A DNA stretch of 64,000 nucleotides, taken from assembly GCF_041154675.1 (NCBI RefSeq), contig NZ_AP031322.1:62001-126000 (forward strand). Reading direction: 5' to 3'. This DNA comes from Sulfurisphaera javensis. Lineage in GTDB: Archaea; Thermoproteota; Thermoprotei_A; Sulfolobales; Sulfolobaceae. Of this stretch, positions 1 through 8,979 are shown piece by piece. The stretch's first letter is position 1; every line of letters starts with the position of its first letter. A model generated the notes under the pieces. It was not told the origin of the DNA. It ran no database searches and saw only the letters and a program-made list of their open reading frames with translations. Made by a program: the position numbers and the translations under genes.

Positions 1-87
1 ATATTCAACCTTCAATATTTAACTCAATATCCTTTGTATATAGTAGTACCAGAAGGTGTATATTTATTGGAAGTAAGTCTAAGTTAA
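1..87 (+). CDS. C-terminal end of an unidentified protein (5' end outside window)
   Basis: An open frame enters from the left edge and stops with TAA at 85-87, giving 28 residues ending in VYLLEVSLS. It is hydrophobic and beta-like, but too short to identify. The following 130 bases hold no gene, only AT-rich sequence with TATA-like words. Confidence 0.45.
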   Translation: MFNLQYLTQYPLYIVVPEGVYLLEVSLS

Positions 88-195
88 TTATTTTTTACTC
101 ATATTTGTGGAAACATTAGTAGGTACGATAAGTTTTTAATCCATTCCTACATTGGCAGATAACAAAAGTTAGACAAGCCTTTTTAAGGGGTGAAG

Positions 196-204
196 TTTTT
201 AAAT
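196..204 (+). promoter_or_regulatory. TATA-like box before the structured RNA candidate
   Basis: TTTTTAAAT is the best archaeal TATA-like element here. A start about 25 bases downstream falls at 222-230, exactly where a 9-bp stem of the structured region begins. This supports transcription on the plus strand, but it is inference from spacing alone. Confidence 0.35.
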
Positions 205-225
205 CGTAATGAAGTCTTTATAAAC

Positions 226-500
226 TCCGGAAAGTCTATGTACAATAGGATCAATGTGAATAACAATATCTTTAATATAACATTGGTCTAAACTCTTTCC
301 GGAATTACTAGCGTGTCCTCCTAGAAAGAGAGGAAACTAAAAACGTATATTCCAAGGGGATAGGGATAATGGGCTGAAGACCTAGCCCGTAATAAACCAC
401 TAGATGAAATAGAGCGGAGTTCATTCCCTAAGGTGGTAAACCACAAACTTATGAACTGCCTTGATGAACCCTCGACCTTTAGGGTAAGGTCTGTACTGGT
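226..500 (+). ncRNA. Candidate structured non-coding RNA, family not recognised
   Basis: From about 305 on, this stretch is clearly GC-richer than the flanking intergenic DNA and folds readily. A perfect 9-bp stem pairs 226-234 with 295-303 and encloses a second stem, 252-257 with 280-285. Further hairpins pair 316-320/330-334, 371-375/384-388, 419-424/451-456 (itself enclosing 433-436/441-444 with a UAAA loop) and 474-479/486-491. The last competes with 468-472/481-485, so two alternative folds exist at the 3' end. Reading frames are short. A GAGGAAA word at 330-336 recalls RNase P conserved region I, but no matching ACAGAA-type region V is visible, so rnpB is not claimed. GC is lower than expected for a housekeeping RNA of a hyperthermophile. 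The strand is uncertain; plus is preferred because of the TATA-like box. Confidence 0.35.
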
Positions 501-507
501 AACTAAT

Positions 508-1816
<1,309 letters not shown>

Positions 1817-1824
<8 letters not shown>

Positions 1825-2290
1825 ATGCCGATGAACCTCTCTTTTGAACGCTTCCAAACTTCCTGTTAATCCTATTTATAACTAGAATACCAGCGTTTCT
1901 TACCATATAATAAGCGTTAAGGAATTCGTTTGGAGTTAAACCTTCAGAGTAAACTATTTTAGATATTTGTACTACTTCTGGGACATCAGAGTTAGGAGGA
2001 AGAACTGCAATATCTACACCCATTTTTAGTAACTCTTCAACTAAGTCAGCTAAAAAATCTCTCCTTTCTTCTTCCTTCATATTGCTTATTGCTGATTTAT
2101 GTGAAGGATGAATAAGTATTCCCATAGTAATAAGGTAAAAGGGAGAATCTTTATTTATCCTAACTATATCAACAACTGGAAAACCTTGAGGAGAAGAAGT
2201 TGAAATATGGTAATACTCCTTAGCCTCCGGTGGTTTCCTAATAATTAATCCTAGATCCTTAACAATTTTTTCTATCTCTTCATCTTCCAT
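1817..2290 (-). CDS. Conserved archaeal protein, DUF2299-like
   Basis: A 157-residue soluble protein with no signal peptide or membrane segment. It has an alternating charged and hydrophobic pattern, including a central beta segment (FYLITMGILIHPSH) and a C-terminal part (TPNEFLNAYYMVRNAGILVINR). The layout suggests the small archaeal DUF2299 family, recalled and not checked. It is the upstream partner of pyruvate kinase and overlaps it by 8 bases, so it is probably the first gene of a two-gene operon. No function is known to me. Confidence 0.7.
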
Positions 2291-2326
2291 AAAGTAAAAT
2301 AAACCTTCGAGTAAAAAATGTTTTTG

Positions 2327-2665
2327 CTAAAAGAACGTATGAATGACGTGAACAAATATAAAATTAAAATAAAGGAGCAAGGCTAAAAGAAAACCGAGAG
2401 ACAAAGTAAAAGAGTCAGACCAACTTAATGAAATTGTTATTCTATATATTAGAATAGAAATTAAAATCGATAATAGTAAAGACGGAAAAGGAGCTCCAAT
2501 AGAATATAAGAAAAGGTAGAAAAAGAAGATATTAAACAATGATGCAACGAAAATTCTAGTCATATAAAACGAGTTAGATATTAATCTAGTTATAATTGAA
2601 GTCACGACAGATAAAAATAAAAATAAAAGAATGAAATGTATTAAGATAAATACTGCTATATCCAC
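2327..2665 (-). CDS. Small multi-pass membrane protein, unknown
   Basis: 112 residues with about three to four predicted membrane helices (roughly residues 3-25, 38-57, 60-78, 88-110), few charges and no recognisable motif. It lies 36 bases before the DUF2299-like gene on the same strand and could be read with it. No family recognised. Confidence 0.55.
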   Translation of the reverse strand: MDIAVFILIHFILLFLFLSVVTSIITRLISNSFYMTRIFVASLFNIFFFYLFLYSIGAPFPSLLLSILISILIYRITISLSWSDSFTLSLGFLLALLLYFNFIFVHVIHTFF

Positions 2666-2760
2666 ATTATGTTATTGAGTAACAAATTTTAATTATTAAC
2701 TACTGCTTTTTAAACTTTTTTAAGATAAAGTTAATTAAGTTAATCTCTTTAACAAAAAAT

Positions 2761-3405
2761 ATGGATAAAAATTGGTTCTCCACACCTCAAGAAATTAGAG
2801 AAGGCATAAAGTATCTCTCAGCACATTTTTATCCAGTTAATTTAATGGAAAGATGGAAGATTCTGAAAAAGTTCTCATTTGAAAAAGCAAAAATAATAAC
2901 AAATTACTCTCTTCAACAAGTTATTGAGGAAATAGAACATTTTGATTTCTTTAAAGAATATTTTAAGGAAGATCCTTTAACTACTGTTAGGCTTCCCGAT
3001 TCATATATAAAGCTATTTGATGGATTAGTTGAAGATTTCCAAAATGAGAAATGGAAAGATAACGTTGCTACTAGATTTCATATGATAACTGAAGGAGTAT
3101 TAGCAACTGTAGGTTTAAAAATACTCAATGAGACTTCAAAGAAATATAACTTAATTGAATTTAATGAAGGAATAAAAAGGATAATTGAAGATGAAGCAAG
3201 GCATGTTAACTTTGGTTTTTCGCTTATAGAAGACAAAGAATATGCTGTGAGAAGAATAGAGGAACTTTTCCCATTAGCTATTCAGATAATTAAGGATGGC
3301 AAAGATAAAATTGAGTTACTAGGTTATAAGATAGACGATTTAATATCATTAATGAATGAACTAAAAAACGCAAGAATAAACAAAATACTTAGTAGAACTA
3401 ACTAA
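2761..3405 (+). CDS. Ferritin-like di-iron protein
   Basis: A 214-residue all-helical protein. Two ExxH motifs are visible, E57-H60 in a helix of the form VIEEIEH and E145-H148 in EDEARHVNFG, with a further Glu at 111 (TEG). This is the ligand pattern of the ferritin/ribonucleotide-reductase-R2 superfamily, so it probably binds two iron or an iron-manganese pair and does oxygen- or peroxide-linked chemistry. It is shorter than ribonucleotide reductase R2 and lacks other R2 signatures. Substrate unknown. It stands alone, with a TATA-like stretch before the ATG and an AT-rich 3' region. Confidence 0.65.
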   Translation: MDKNWFSTPQEIREGIKYLSAHFYPVNLMERWKILKKFSFEKAKIITNYSLQQVIEEIEHFDFFKEYFKEDPLTTVRLPDSYIKLFDGLVEDFQNEKWKDNVATRFHMITEGVLATVGLKILNETSKKYNLIEFNEGIKRIIEDEARHVNFGFSLIEDKEYAVRRIEELFPLAIQIIKDGKDKIELLGYKIDDLISLMNELKNARINKILSRTN

Positions 3406-3438
3406 ATCTTTTTTATTTCTATTACTAAAAAATTTATT

Positions 3439-3636
3439 GTGGAATCAGTTTTAATAAAACTCTTGGAAGAGAGACCAAAAAGTAGAGGTAGTAAAATAAG
3501 TGATAATGACTTAAAAAGATTAGCGAAGTTAGCTGAGGAAAACATAAAAATTATGGAAATCGTAGGTTGCTTTAACATTAAAGGGGAAGAAGTATATTGG
3601 AAGACCAACTGTATGGGTGGATCATATCAAAGTTAG
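3439..3636 (+). CDS. Small protein upstream of and overlapping a nucleotidyltransferase
   Basis: 65 residues from a GTG start, charged and mostly helical (LAKLAEENIKIMEIVGCF), ending in a strand-like EVYWKT. It overlaps the following nucleotidyltransferase gene by 40 bases in another frame. That is an unusually deep overlap and suggests translational coupling. It could be the antitoxin-like partner of a two-gene module, but no DNA-binding or HEPN motif is obvious. The start is uncertain. Confidence 0.45.
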   Translation: MESVLIKLLEERPKSRGSKISDNDLKRLAKLAEENIKIMEIVGCFNIKGEEVYWKTNCMGGSYQS

Positions 3637-4169
3637 ATGAATTGAAAGGAAGCGAGACTGATAGATTTTTAAAATTTCTAGCTATTTTGAATACTTTTAT
3701 GGAAGAAAAGAATCAAGGTAGAATTATAATAGTAGGTGGTTTTGCTGCAGAAATTTACTCTGGAAGAGGTTATAGGACTGGTGATGTAGACATAATAGTT
3801 GAAGGTAATGTTGAATTAATAAAGAAAGTACTTTCCAAAATTTCTGATGTAGGATTAAGGATAATGCTACCTAAAATAAGAGAAATATCTGAAAAAGGAA
3901 TTGATATAGTTTCTAATGTGTATAACAGAAAGAAAAGTCCATTAAAACTTATAATAGATGAAAGATATTGGATCTACATTATCCCCCCAGAAGAAGTAGT
4001 ACTAACTTACTTAGAATCATGGAAGTTTTGGAATAGCACCGAAGATAAAATTAAAGCTGTCTTAGTTTATTGTGCACAAAAAGATAAGTTAGATATAAAA
4101 TACCTAGTAGAAGAATCAAAAAGTAAAAATGTTTATGATTACTTTCTTAAACTTAATGATTATTGTTAA
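3597..4169 (+). CDS. Nucleotidyltransferase-fold protein (MNT/AbiEii-like)
   Basis: 190 residues. The N-terminal part carries the polymerase-beta-type nucleotidyltransferase signature [20 protein letters not shown], with the GG at 47-48 and the metal-binding DxD at 63-65; a conserved Arg-Thr pair precedes it. A C-terminal helical region follows (roughly 125-190). This arrangement is typical of stand-alone nucleotidyltransferases in toxin-antitoxin or abortive-infection-like pairs (MNT, AbiEii). The start used is TTG at 3597, inside the preceding small gene, with a GGGGAAG purine stretch upstream. Its 3' end overlaps the converging methyltransferase gene by 17 bases. Confidence 0.65.
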   Translation: MEDQLYGWIISKLDELKGSETDRFLKFLAILNTFMEEKNQGRIIIVGGFAAEIYSGRGYRTGDVDIIVEGNVELIKKVLSKISDVGLRIMLPKIREISEKGIDIVSNVYNRKKSPLKLIIDERYWIYIIPPEEVVLTYLESWKFWNSTEDKIKAVLVYCAQKDKLDIKYLVEESKSKNVYDYFLKLNDYC

Positions 4170-4755
4170 CTTCTTTTATTCCATAATAAAGAGCATTATT
4201 AGGCAAAAATGAATTTACAGAATATAAAAAATATTTTTGAGTTTTAAATCCACTAAATTCCATAAACTTTTTCAATTCCCACGGAAGATAGAGTCTGTAG
4301 TTTCTCCTAACTATTTTATTATTAATTTTGCTTTCTAATTTCACAAATCTTCTAAAGAAATATTTCGGTTGAACTAACCAAACAGTAACTAAAATATCTC
4401 CTCCTTGCTTTAAGCATCTATAACTTTCCTTAATTGCATTTAAAGGATCTTTTAGATGATGAATTGAGGCAATGTAAAGTAAAGACTCAAAAGAATTGTC
4501 TCTAAAGGGCATAAATTCCATGTCAGCTTGAACTAGATCTTCACAACCTTTCTTTCTTGCTTCGATAAGTTGTCTCAATGCAATATCTAGGCATACTGTA
4601 AATAATTTCCTATTCTTTAATGTCAAACAGTTCTGACCAGATCCACAACCAATGTCTCCAACAATTTTACCTTTAACGAAATTTAAATAAAGAAGAGGCT
4701 TTCTTCTATGAACAATATACTCATAAGCCTCTTTAGTCTCCTCTTTCTCATTCAC
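4153..4755 (-). CDS. Class I SAM-dependent methyltransferase, possibly Trm9-like
   Basis: A 200-residue Rossmann-fold methyltransferase. It shows motif [12 protein letters not shown], the acidic LDIALRQL strand, [10 protein letters not shown] (motif II region) and a SIHHL...[12 protein letters not shown] stretch. The HHL plus terminal Trp combination resembles Trm9/ABH8-type enzymes that modify the tRNA wobble uridine. A small-molecule or quinone methyltransferase cannot be excluded. It is transcribed away from the HypE-like gene, starts 31 bp apart. Confidence 0.75.
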   Translation of the reverse strand: MNEKEETKEAYEYIVHRRKPLLYLNFVKGKIVGDIGCGSGQNCLTLKNRKLFTVCLDIALRQLIEARKKGCEDLVQADMEFMPFRDNSFESLLYIASIHHLKDPLNAIKESYRCLKQGGDILVTVWLVQPKYFFRRFVKLESKINNKIVRRNYRLYLPWELKKFMEFSGFKTQKYFLYSVNSFLPNNALYYGIKEVNNNH

Positions 4756-4786
4756 ACTTTTAACTTTGTATTAAATCCTTAAATTC

Positions 4787-5815
4787 ATGAGGCTAGGAAA
4801 AATTGATGAAAAAATCTTCACTGAAATTATTTATCCTAATTTAGGCAAAAAACATAAAGAAGTAATCATTGAACCACAAAATGGAGTGGACACTGGTGCT
4901 ATTGATTTAGGGGATGGGAGAGTTTTAGTTGTAAAATCTGATCCAGTATTTATAGTTCCTCAGTTTGGATTTAGAAAAGCAGCCTGGTTCGCTGTACACA
5001 TTTTAGCTAGTGATGTTATGACATCGGGAATACCCCCTAGGTACGCTCTAATTGATTTAAACTTACCTCCAAAAATAACTGATGAAGATTTCAAGGAGAT
5101 GTGGTTAGGCATTCATCAAGCTTTAGAAGAAATAAACGTTATGGTGGTTGGTGGTCATACTGGAGTTTATGAAGGAACTGATTATCCTATGGTTGGAGGA
5201 TTTGCAATGATGGGTATTGGTGAAAAAGAAAAACTTGGAATGCCATCAAGAGTTAAAGTTGGGGATTATATAATTATGACCAAAGGACCAGCAATAGAAG
5301 CTACAGGCTTATTAACTAATCTTTATCCAGACTACTTTAAACAAAGACTTTCGCCAGAAGTATTTAAAGAAGCTTATGAAATGTATTGGAAGATGAGCTG
5401 TTGGAAGGATGGGTTAATTGCGTCAAATATAGGAATTCACTTAATGCATGATGCAACGGAGGGAGGAGTATGGAATGCCTTAGCAGAAATTGCTAGAGTT
5501 ACTAAAAAAGAATTAAGAATTTATGAGGATAAACTTTTTATAAATAGAGCTGTTAAAGAAGTAACTTCGTTAGTTAATATAGATCCTTGGATATCGATAA
5601 GTGAGGGAACAATGATAATAATTAGTGATAAGGGAGAAGAAATAGTTAAGGCATTAAATAGAGAAGGAATTGAAGCTGGTATAATTGGAGAAGTTAAAGA
5701 AGGAGAAGGAGTAACTTTAGTTAAAAAAGATGGAAGTAAAAGTAAAATTGAACAGCCTAAAGAAGATCCATTCTGGAGAGCTTTCTTCGATTTAGCAAAA
5801 AAAGCTCAAAGTTAA
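4787..5815 (+). CDS. AIR synthase-related / HypE-like protein
   Basis: 342 residues with the PurM/HypE/SelD fold. It has an N-terminal region, the ATP-binding stretch [20 protein letters not shown], then [20 protein letters not shown] and the C-terminal domain with [17 protein letters not shown] and a glycine-rich SEGTMIII segment. It lacks the C-terminal cysteine tail used by true HypE to carry the cyanide ligand; it ends LAKKAQS. No other hydrogenase maturation genes are near. It is probably an ATP-dependent enzyme acting on an acyl phosphate or carboxamide, exact substrate unknown. A sulfur-carrier gene follows after 24 bases, then a HEAT-like protein and an FAD oxidoreductase on the same strand, so a joint pathway is possible. 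Confidence 0.75.
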   Translation: MRLGKIDEKIFTEIIYPNLGKKHKEVIIEPQNGVDTGAIDLGDGRVLVVKSDPVFIVPQFGFRKAAWFAVHILASDVMTSGIPPRYALIDLNLPPKITDEDFKEMWLGIHQALEEINVMVVGGHTGVYEGTDYPMVGGFAMMGIGEKEKLGMPSRVKVGDYIIMTKGPAIEATGLLTNLYPDYFKQRLSPEVFKEAYEMYWKMSCWKDGLIASNIGIHLMHDATEGGVWNALAEIARVTKKELRIYEDKLFINRAVKEVTSLVNIDPWISISEGTMIIISDKGEEIVKALNREGIEAGIIGEVKEGEGVTLVKKDGSKSKIEQPKEDPFWRAFFDLAKKAQS

Positions 5816-5839
5816 ATTTTTTGCCACTATTTATATACT

Positions 5840-6046
5840 GTGAAAGTTACTGTACAATTAGTTAGAGAAGGAAAAGAGATGATTGTTGAGTTACCAGATA
5901 AGGCTACAGTTAAAGATTTGTTAAAGAAGATAGGTTATAGAGTCCAAGGAAGTGTGGTAGTTAAAGATGGTTTACCAGTAGTGGAGAATGAGAGACTAAA
6001 TGATGGTGATACACTACAAGTCTTCTTAGCTGCTTCTGGTGGATAA
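5840..6046 (+). CDS. ThiS/MoaD-like sulfur carrier or ubiquitin-like modifier
   Basis: A 68-residue beta-grasp protein ending in Gly-Gly, the site that E1-like enzymes activate. Typical elements are MIVELPDKATVKDLLKKIG and the closing LNDGDTLQVFLAASGG. It could donate sulfur for thiamine, molybdopterin or tRNA thiolation, or act as a SAMP/Urm1-type protein modifier. The start is GTG. It is separated from the next gene by only 2 bases and lies in the HypE-like to FAD-oxidoreductase run. No E1-like gene is nearby. Confidence 0.85.
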   Translation: MKVTVQLVREGKEMIVELPDKATVKDLLKKIGYRVQGSVVVKDGLPVVENERLNDGDTLQVFLAASGG

Positions 6047-6048
6047 TA

Positions 6049-6714
6049 ATGGAAAAAATTGAAGATTTGTTAAAGAGAAAAAATGAAATACTTAGAAATC
6101 TTAAAAGCCCTAATAAGGCTATAAGGGAAGAGGCTTGGAAACAAATAAGTTATATTGTTGATACTGGAAATGGAAATTATCTTTCAAACTCACTAGGTTA
6201 TTTAAGGTCTTTACTTTGGAATAGACTTCAAGGGGTAAGAGATGATGCTTGGGCCCATTTACCAGTTTATAAGGCTCTTTTGGTTCAAGGGATAGAAAGA
6301 GCATTGACAGCAAATTCAGATAGAATAAAATGGTCTGCTTGGTCACATGTTTTAGACTTAATCCAGTTGGGAATTGTTGATAAGGCAAAGGTTATTGAAG
6401 AAAGAAATTCTTATTGGAGATTGTTAAGGAGTAGATGGGTAACAATAAGGAAAAAAGCTTGGCATTTATTTGTAGAATTAGTTAAGAATGGAATATTTTT
6501 GCATAAAGACAAGGAAAGATTTATGGATTTTCTTAAGCATAGGAAAGCTAGCGTTAGAATCTATGCATGGGAAGTAATACCACAACTGTTAGAAATAGGC
6601 TTCATAACTAAAGATGAAGTACTTCAGAATATACAATTTCTACAAGAATTAACACAAAAAGAAAGTAATGTTAAAAAACGAGCATTGAAAGTAATTAAAA
6701 GGTTAGGAATTTGA
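6049..6714 (+). CDS. HEAT-like helical repeat protein
   Basis: 221 residues built of about six helical repeats of roughly 37 residues. Each contains a basic/acidic residue followed by x-x-A-W or a variant: REEAW, RDDAW, KWSAW, RKKAW, RIYAW, KKRAL. The pattern is like armadillo/HEAT repeats, as in proteins that dock partners. No catalytic motif. It is sandwiched between the sulfur carrier (2-base gap) and the FAD oxidoreductase (4-base TTGA overlap), so it is translated as part of one operon and may scaffold the neighbouring enzymes. Family not recognised by name. Confidence 0.65.
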   Translation: MEKIEDLLKRKNEILRNLKSPNKAIREEAWKQISYIVDTGNGNYLSNSLGYLRSLLWNRLQGVRDDAWAHLPVYKALLVQGIERALTANSDRIKWSAWSHVLDLIQLGIVDKAKVIEERNSYWRLLRSRWVTIRKKAWHLFVELVKNGIFLHKDKERFMDFLKHRKASVRIYAWEVIPQLLEIGFITKDEVLQNIQFLQELTQKESNVKKRALKVIKRLGI

Positions 6715-7829
6715 AAGTTGCGATAGTTGGAGGAGGAATTGTAGGCTTATTTACTGCATATTATCTTTTGAGAGAAGGTGCAGAAGTAACAGTATTTGAA
6801 AAGGACTTTTTAGGAAGTGGTTCAATTCATGCTGCTGGGCTAATAGAACCATATAGGTTTGATAAAATTAACACTACTGGAATGATAATAAAGATGTTAA
6901 AATATATGACTAAGAGAGTTACAGTAGTTAAAAGCTTAAACAAAGCTTGGGTAATAGAACTACTAAAGAATATTAATAAAGAACCACCAGAAGAAGCTTG
7001 GAATATAATGAGAGAAATGGCTCAATTCTCTTTGAAGGAATACAAGAGACTTGCAGAAGAGAAAAATGACTTTGATTATGAAGAGTCTGGTTTACTTGAG
7101 ATTTATTCTGACAAAAACGAATTAGAAAAAGCATTAGTAGAAGAAAGACGAAGTCCTTTTAAGCCAAAAATTGAAGTTGCAGAAATTGAAGGCTTTGCTG
7201 GGGCTATATATTTCCCAGAGCTTTCAAAAGTTGATACTCATAAATTTATAGATAGGATGAGTAAAGAAATTGAAAAGGCAAAAGTAGTTAATGCTGAAGT
7301 AACAAAAGTAACTAAAGACGGAAAAGTGTTTTATTCTTCTAATGAAGAGAAATTTGACAAGGTAGTTTTATCAGCTGGGATTTGGTTAAAAGAAATTGGC
7401 TTACCAATTACTGCATTTAAAGGTTATGGATATAGAGTAAAGGGGGAAGTAAAAGTAAAATATCCATCAGTTTTAGCTGAATTAGGAGTTGCAATTGTGA
7501 AAAATTCTGATTTCATAAAAATTACTGGAGGATTTGATGGTGATTTTTCAAACGACTCTTCAAGGGCTGAACTTTTCCTTTCTTTCTCTAAGTCCATTGT
7601 AAACATTAATTACGTTTATGATCTTTACATGGGTTATAGACCATGCTCTCCAGATGGTTTTCCAGTAATTGGTAAAGTAGAAAACGTTGTTATTTCTACC
7701 GGAGCTTGTAGATTAGGTTGGAGTTATGGTCCAGCAATGGGTAAAACTACTTCTGACCTAGTTTTAGATAGAATTAATAGTGTTGGTTATCTTTCTCGAT
7801 TTATAAATGGAAGAAATTTAAGCCTTTGA
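6711..7829 (+). CDS. FAD-dependent amine/amino-acid oxidoreductase (DAO family)
   Basis: 372 residues. The N-terminus has the dinucleotide-binding fold VAIVGGGIVGLFTAYYLLRE followed by the acidic FEKD. Later come LSAGIWLKEIGLP and the C-terminal FAD contact region PCSPDGFPVIGKVENVVISTG. This is the D-amino-acid oxidase / glycine oxidase / sarcosine dehydrogenase superfamily. The substrate is unknown. Adjacency to a ThiS-like protein recalls ThiO of thiamine synthesis, but Sulfolobales are thought to use Thi4, so this is only a possibility. The start is TTG at 6711, overlapping the upstream stop. No signal peptide; cytoplasmic or membrane-associated. Confidence 0.85.
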   Translation: MKVAIVGGGIVGLFTAYYLLREGAEVTVFEKDFLGSGSIHAAGLIEPYRFDKINTTGMIIKMLKYMTKRVTVVKSLNKAWVIELLKNINKEPPEEAWNIMREMAQFSLKEYKRLAEEKNDFDYEESGLLEIYSDKNELEKALVEERRSPFKPKIEVAEIEGFAGAIYFPELSKVDTHKFIDRMSKEIEKAKVVNAEVTKVTKDGKVFYSSNEEKFDKVVLSAGIWLKEIGLPITAFKGYGYRVKGEVKVKYPSVLAELGVAIVKNSDFIKITGGFDGDFSNDSSRAELFLSFSKSIVNINYVYDLYMGYRPCSPDGFPVIGKVENVVISTGACRLGWSYGPAMGKTTSDLVLDRINSVGYLSRFINGRNLSL

Positions 7830-7845
7830 GTAATATCTAATTCAT

Positions 7846-8367
7846 ATGACTATAGTTAAATCCGAAGTAATTCGTAAGCTAATGGATGCTAAGAAATTTC
7901 TTTTAGATGGTTATATAGATGAAGGAGTTAAAATCGTCCTTCAAATCGTAAACTCATCACCAAAGAGTGACTACAACTGGTTCATATGCAACATCATAGA
8001 GAGTATTGATTGTAAGTATATGTTTCAAATATTAGATAAAATTGGAAGTTATTTTGACCTTGACAAGTGCCAAAACTTAAAGAGCGTTGTTCAGTGTGGC
8101 ATTGAAAACAACACTTTGAATGATCACGTAAGTAAGGCTTTAGACCTACTAGTATCTCAAGGAAAGAGAGATAAATTAGAAGAAATAAGTAAAGAGATAT
8201 TAAATAAAGATCAAGTAAGCCCAGCGTTATTAATAGCTTTAGCAAATGCTTTAAGGAAAGTGGGTGATGAAAGAGATGCCACAAATCTATTGTTAGAAGC
8301 TTGCAAGAAAGGAGATAAGGAAGCTTGTAATTCAGTTAATGCAATAACTGTTAGAAGCGTTATGTGA
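7846..8367 (+). CDS. Helical, Cys-containing protein, TPR-like, unknown
   Basis: 173 residues, all helical. Repeated A/L-rich helix pairs resemble tetratricopeptide repeats (LLIALANALRKVGDERDA). Six or more cysteines are scattered through the chain (CNII, CKYM, CQN, CGIE, CKKG, CNS), which is many for a thermophile and suggests disulfides or metal binding. It lies 16 bases after the FAD oxidoreductase on the same strand and overlaps the converging gene at its 3' end by 8 bases. No function known. Confidence 0.6.
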   Translation: MTIVKSEVIRKLMDAKKFLLDGYIDEGVKIVLQIVNSSPKSDYNWFICNIIESIDCKYMFQILDKIGSYFDLDKCQNLKSVVQCGIENNTLNDHVSKALDLLVSQGKRDKLEEISKEILNKDQVSPALLIALANALRKVGDERDATNLLLEACKKGDKEACNSVNAITVRSVM

Positions 8368-8713
8368 GATATTCAACGTTTAACTTTATCCCCACTCTCT
8401 TTTCTATCTCATATATCTTTACGCTTATTTCCTCATACACTTCTGGTCTTAACGTTTCAACCTTTATCTTTACATTATTTCCATTAATTTCAAAATATAT
8501 TCCAGATATTGAAGAAAGCTCCTCTTTTATTAGCTCTGCAACAGAAAAAACTCTCACATCCTTTATTTCCACTTTATTATATACAAAAACATTTATCTCT
8601 TTTCTTATTCTATCACCTTCAAGTTTTATTAAATTATCTTTTAATTTCTCTTTTAATTCTAAAAATTTTCTAGCTACTTCCTCATCAAATGGATTATTAT
8701 AAAGTTCTATCAT
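8360..8713 (-). CDS. Unknown small protein, third gene of the bax1 unit
   Basis: 117 residues, soluble, with a long charged helix near the N-terminus (EVARKFLELKEKLKDNLIKL) followed by a strand-rich part (INVFVYNKVEI, GIYFEINGNNVKIKVETL). No recognised motif. Its ATG overlaps the stop of the preceding gene by 4 bases, so it is coupled to it and to bax1 upstream. Confidence 0.6.
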   Translation of the reverse strand: MIELYNNPFDEEVARKFLELKEKLKDNLIKLEGDRIRKEINVFVYNKVEIKDVRVFSVAELIKEELSSISGIYFEINGNNVKIKVETLRPEVYEEISVKIYEIEKRVGIKLNVEYLT

Positions 8714-8976
8714 ACAACTCTTTTCAATGAACCCTTATATTTTTCCATGTATGATTTATATGCATTCTTTTCCATCAAAAGAATTGTTACATTTATAGAA
8801 TCAGTATGTTTATATATCTCATCAAGAACTTGAGTAACAATTCTCGCATTAGTTCTACAATCAGTGTCAGTAATTCCAATTAGATAGTAGCTACCATCAT
8901 CGTCAACGTAAGCTTCAACTTCTCCTTTAATTAATTCTGATAATTTCTTAGCTCCAGCTATAATTGCATCATTCAT
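8710..8976 (-). CDS. Unknown small protein downstream of bax1
   Basis: 88 residues, alpha/beta, acidic N-terminal half (EVEAYVDDDGSYYLIGITD), then a helix and INVTILLMEKNAY. It starts 3 bases after the bax1 stop and overlaps the next gene by 4 bases, so the three genes form one unit. Family not recognised. A role together with the Bax1 nuclease is inferred only from position. Confidence 0.6.
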   Translation of the reverse strand: MNDAIIAGAKKLSELIKGEVEAYVDDDGSYYLIGITDTDCRTNARIVTQVLDEIYKHTDSINVTILLMEKNAYKSYMEKYKGSLKRVV

Positions 8977-8979
8977 AAT

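Noticed and set aside
226-500. RNase P RNA or SRP RNA at the left end
   Set aside because: Only a GAGGAAA word recalls RNase P region I; the partner region V and the SRP helix-8 motif are not visible on either strand, and GC is lower than in the tRNA of the same window.
4787-5815. True HypE hydrogenase maturation protein
   Set aside because: No C-terminal Cys tail and no other hyp or hydrogenase genes nearby; called HypE-like only.
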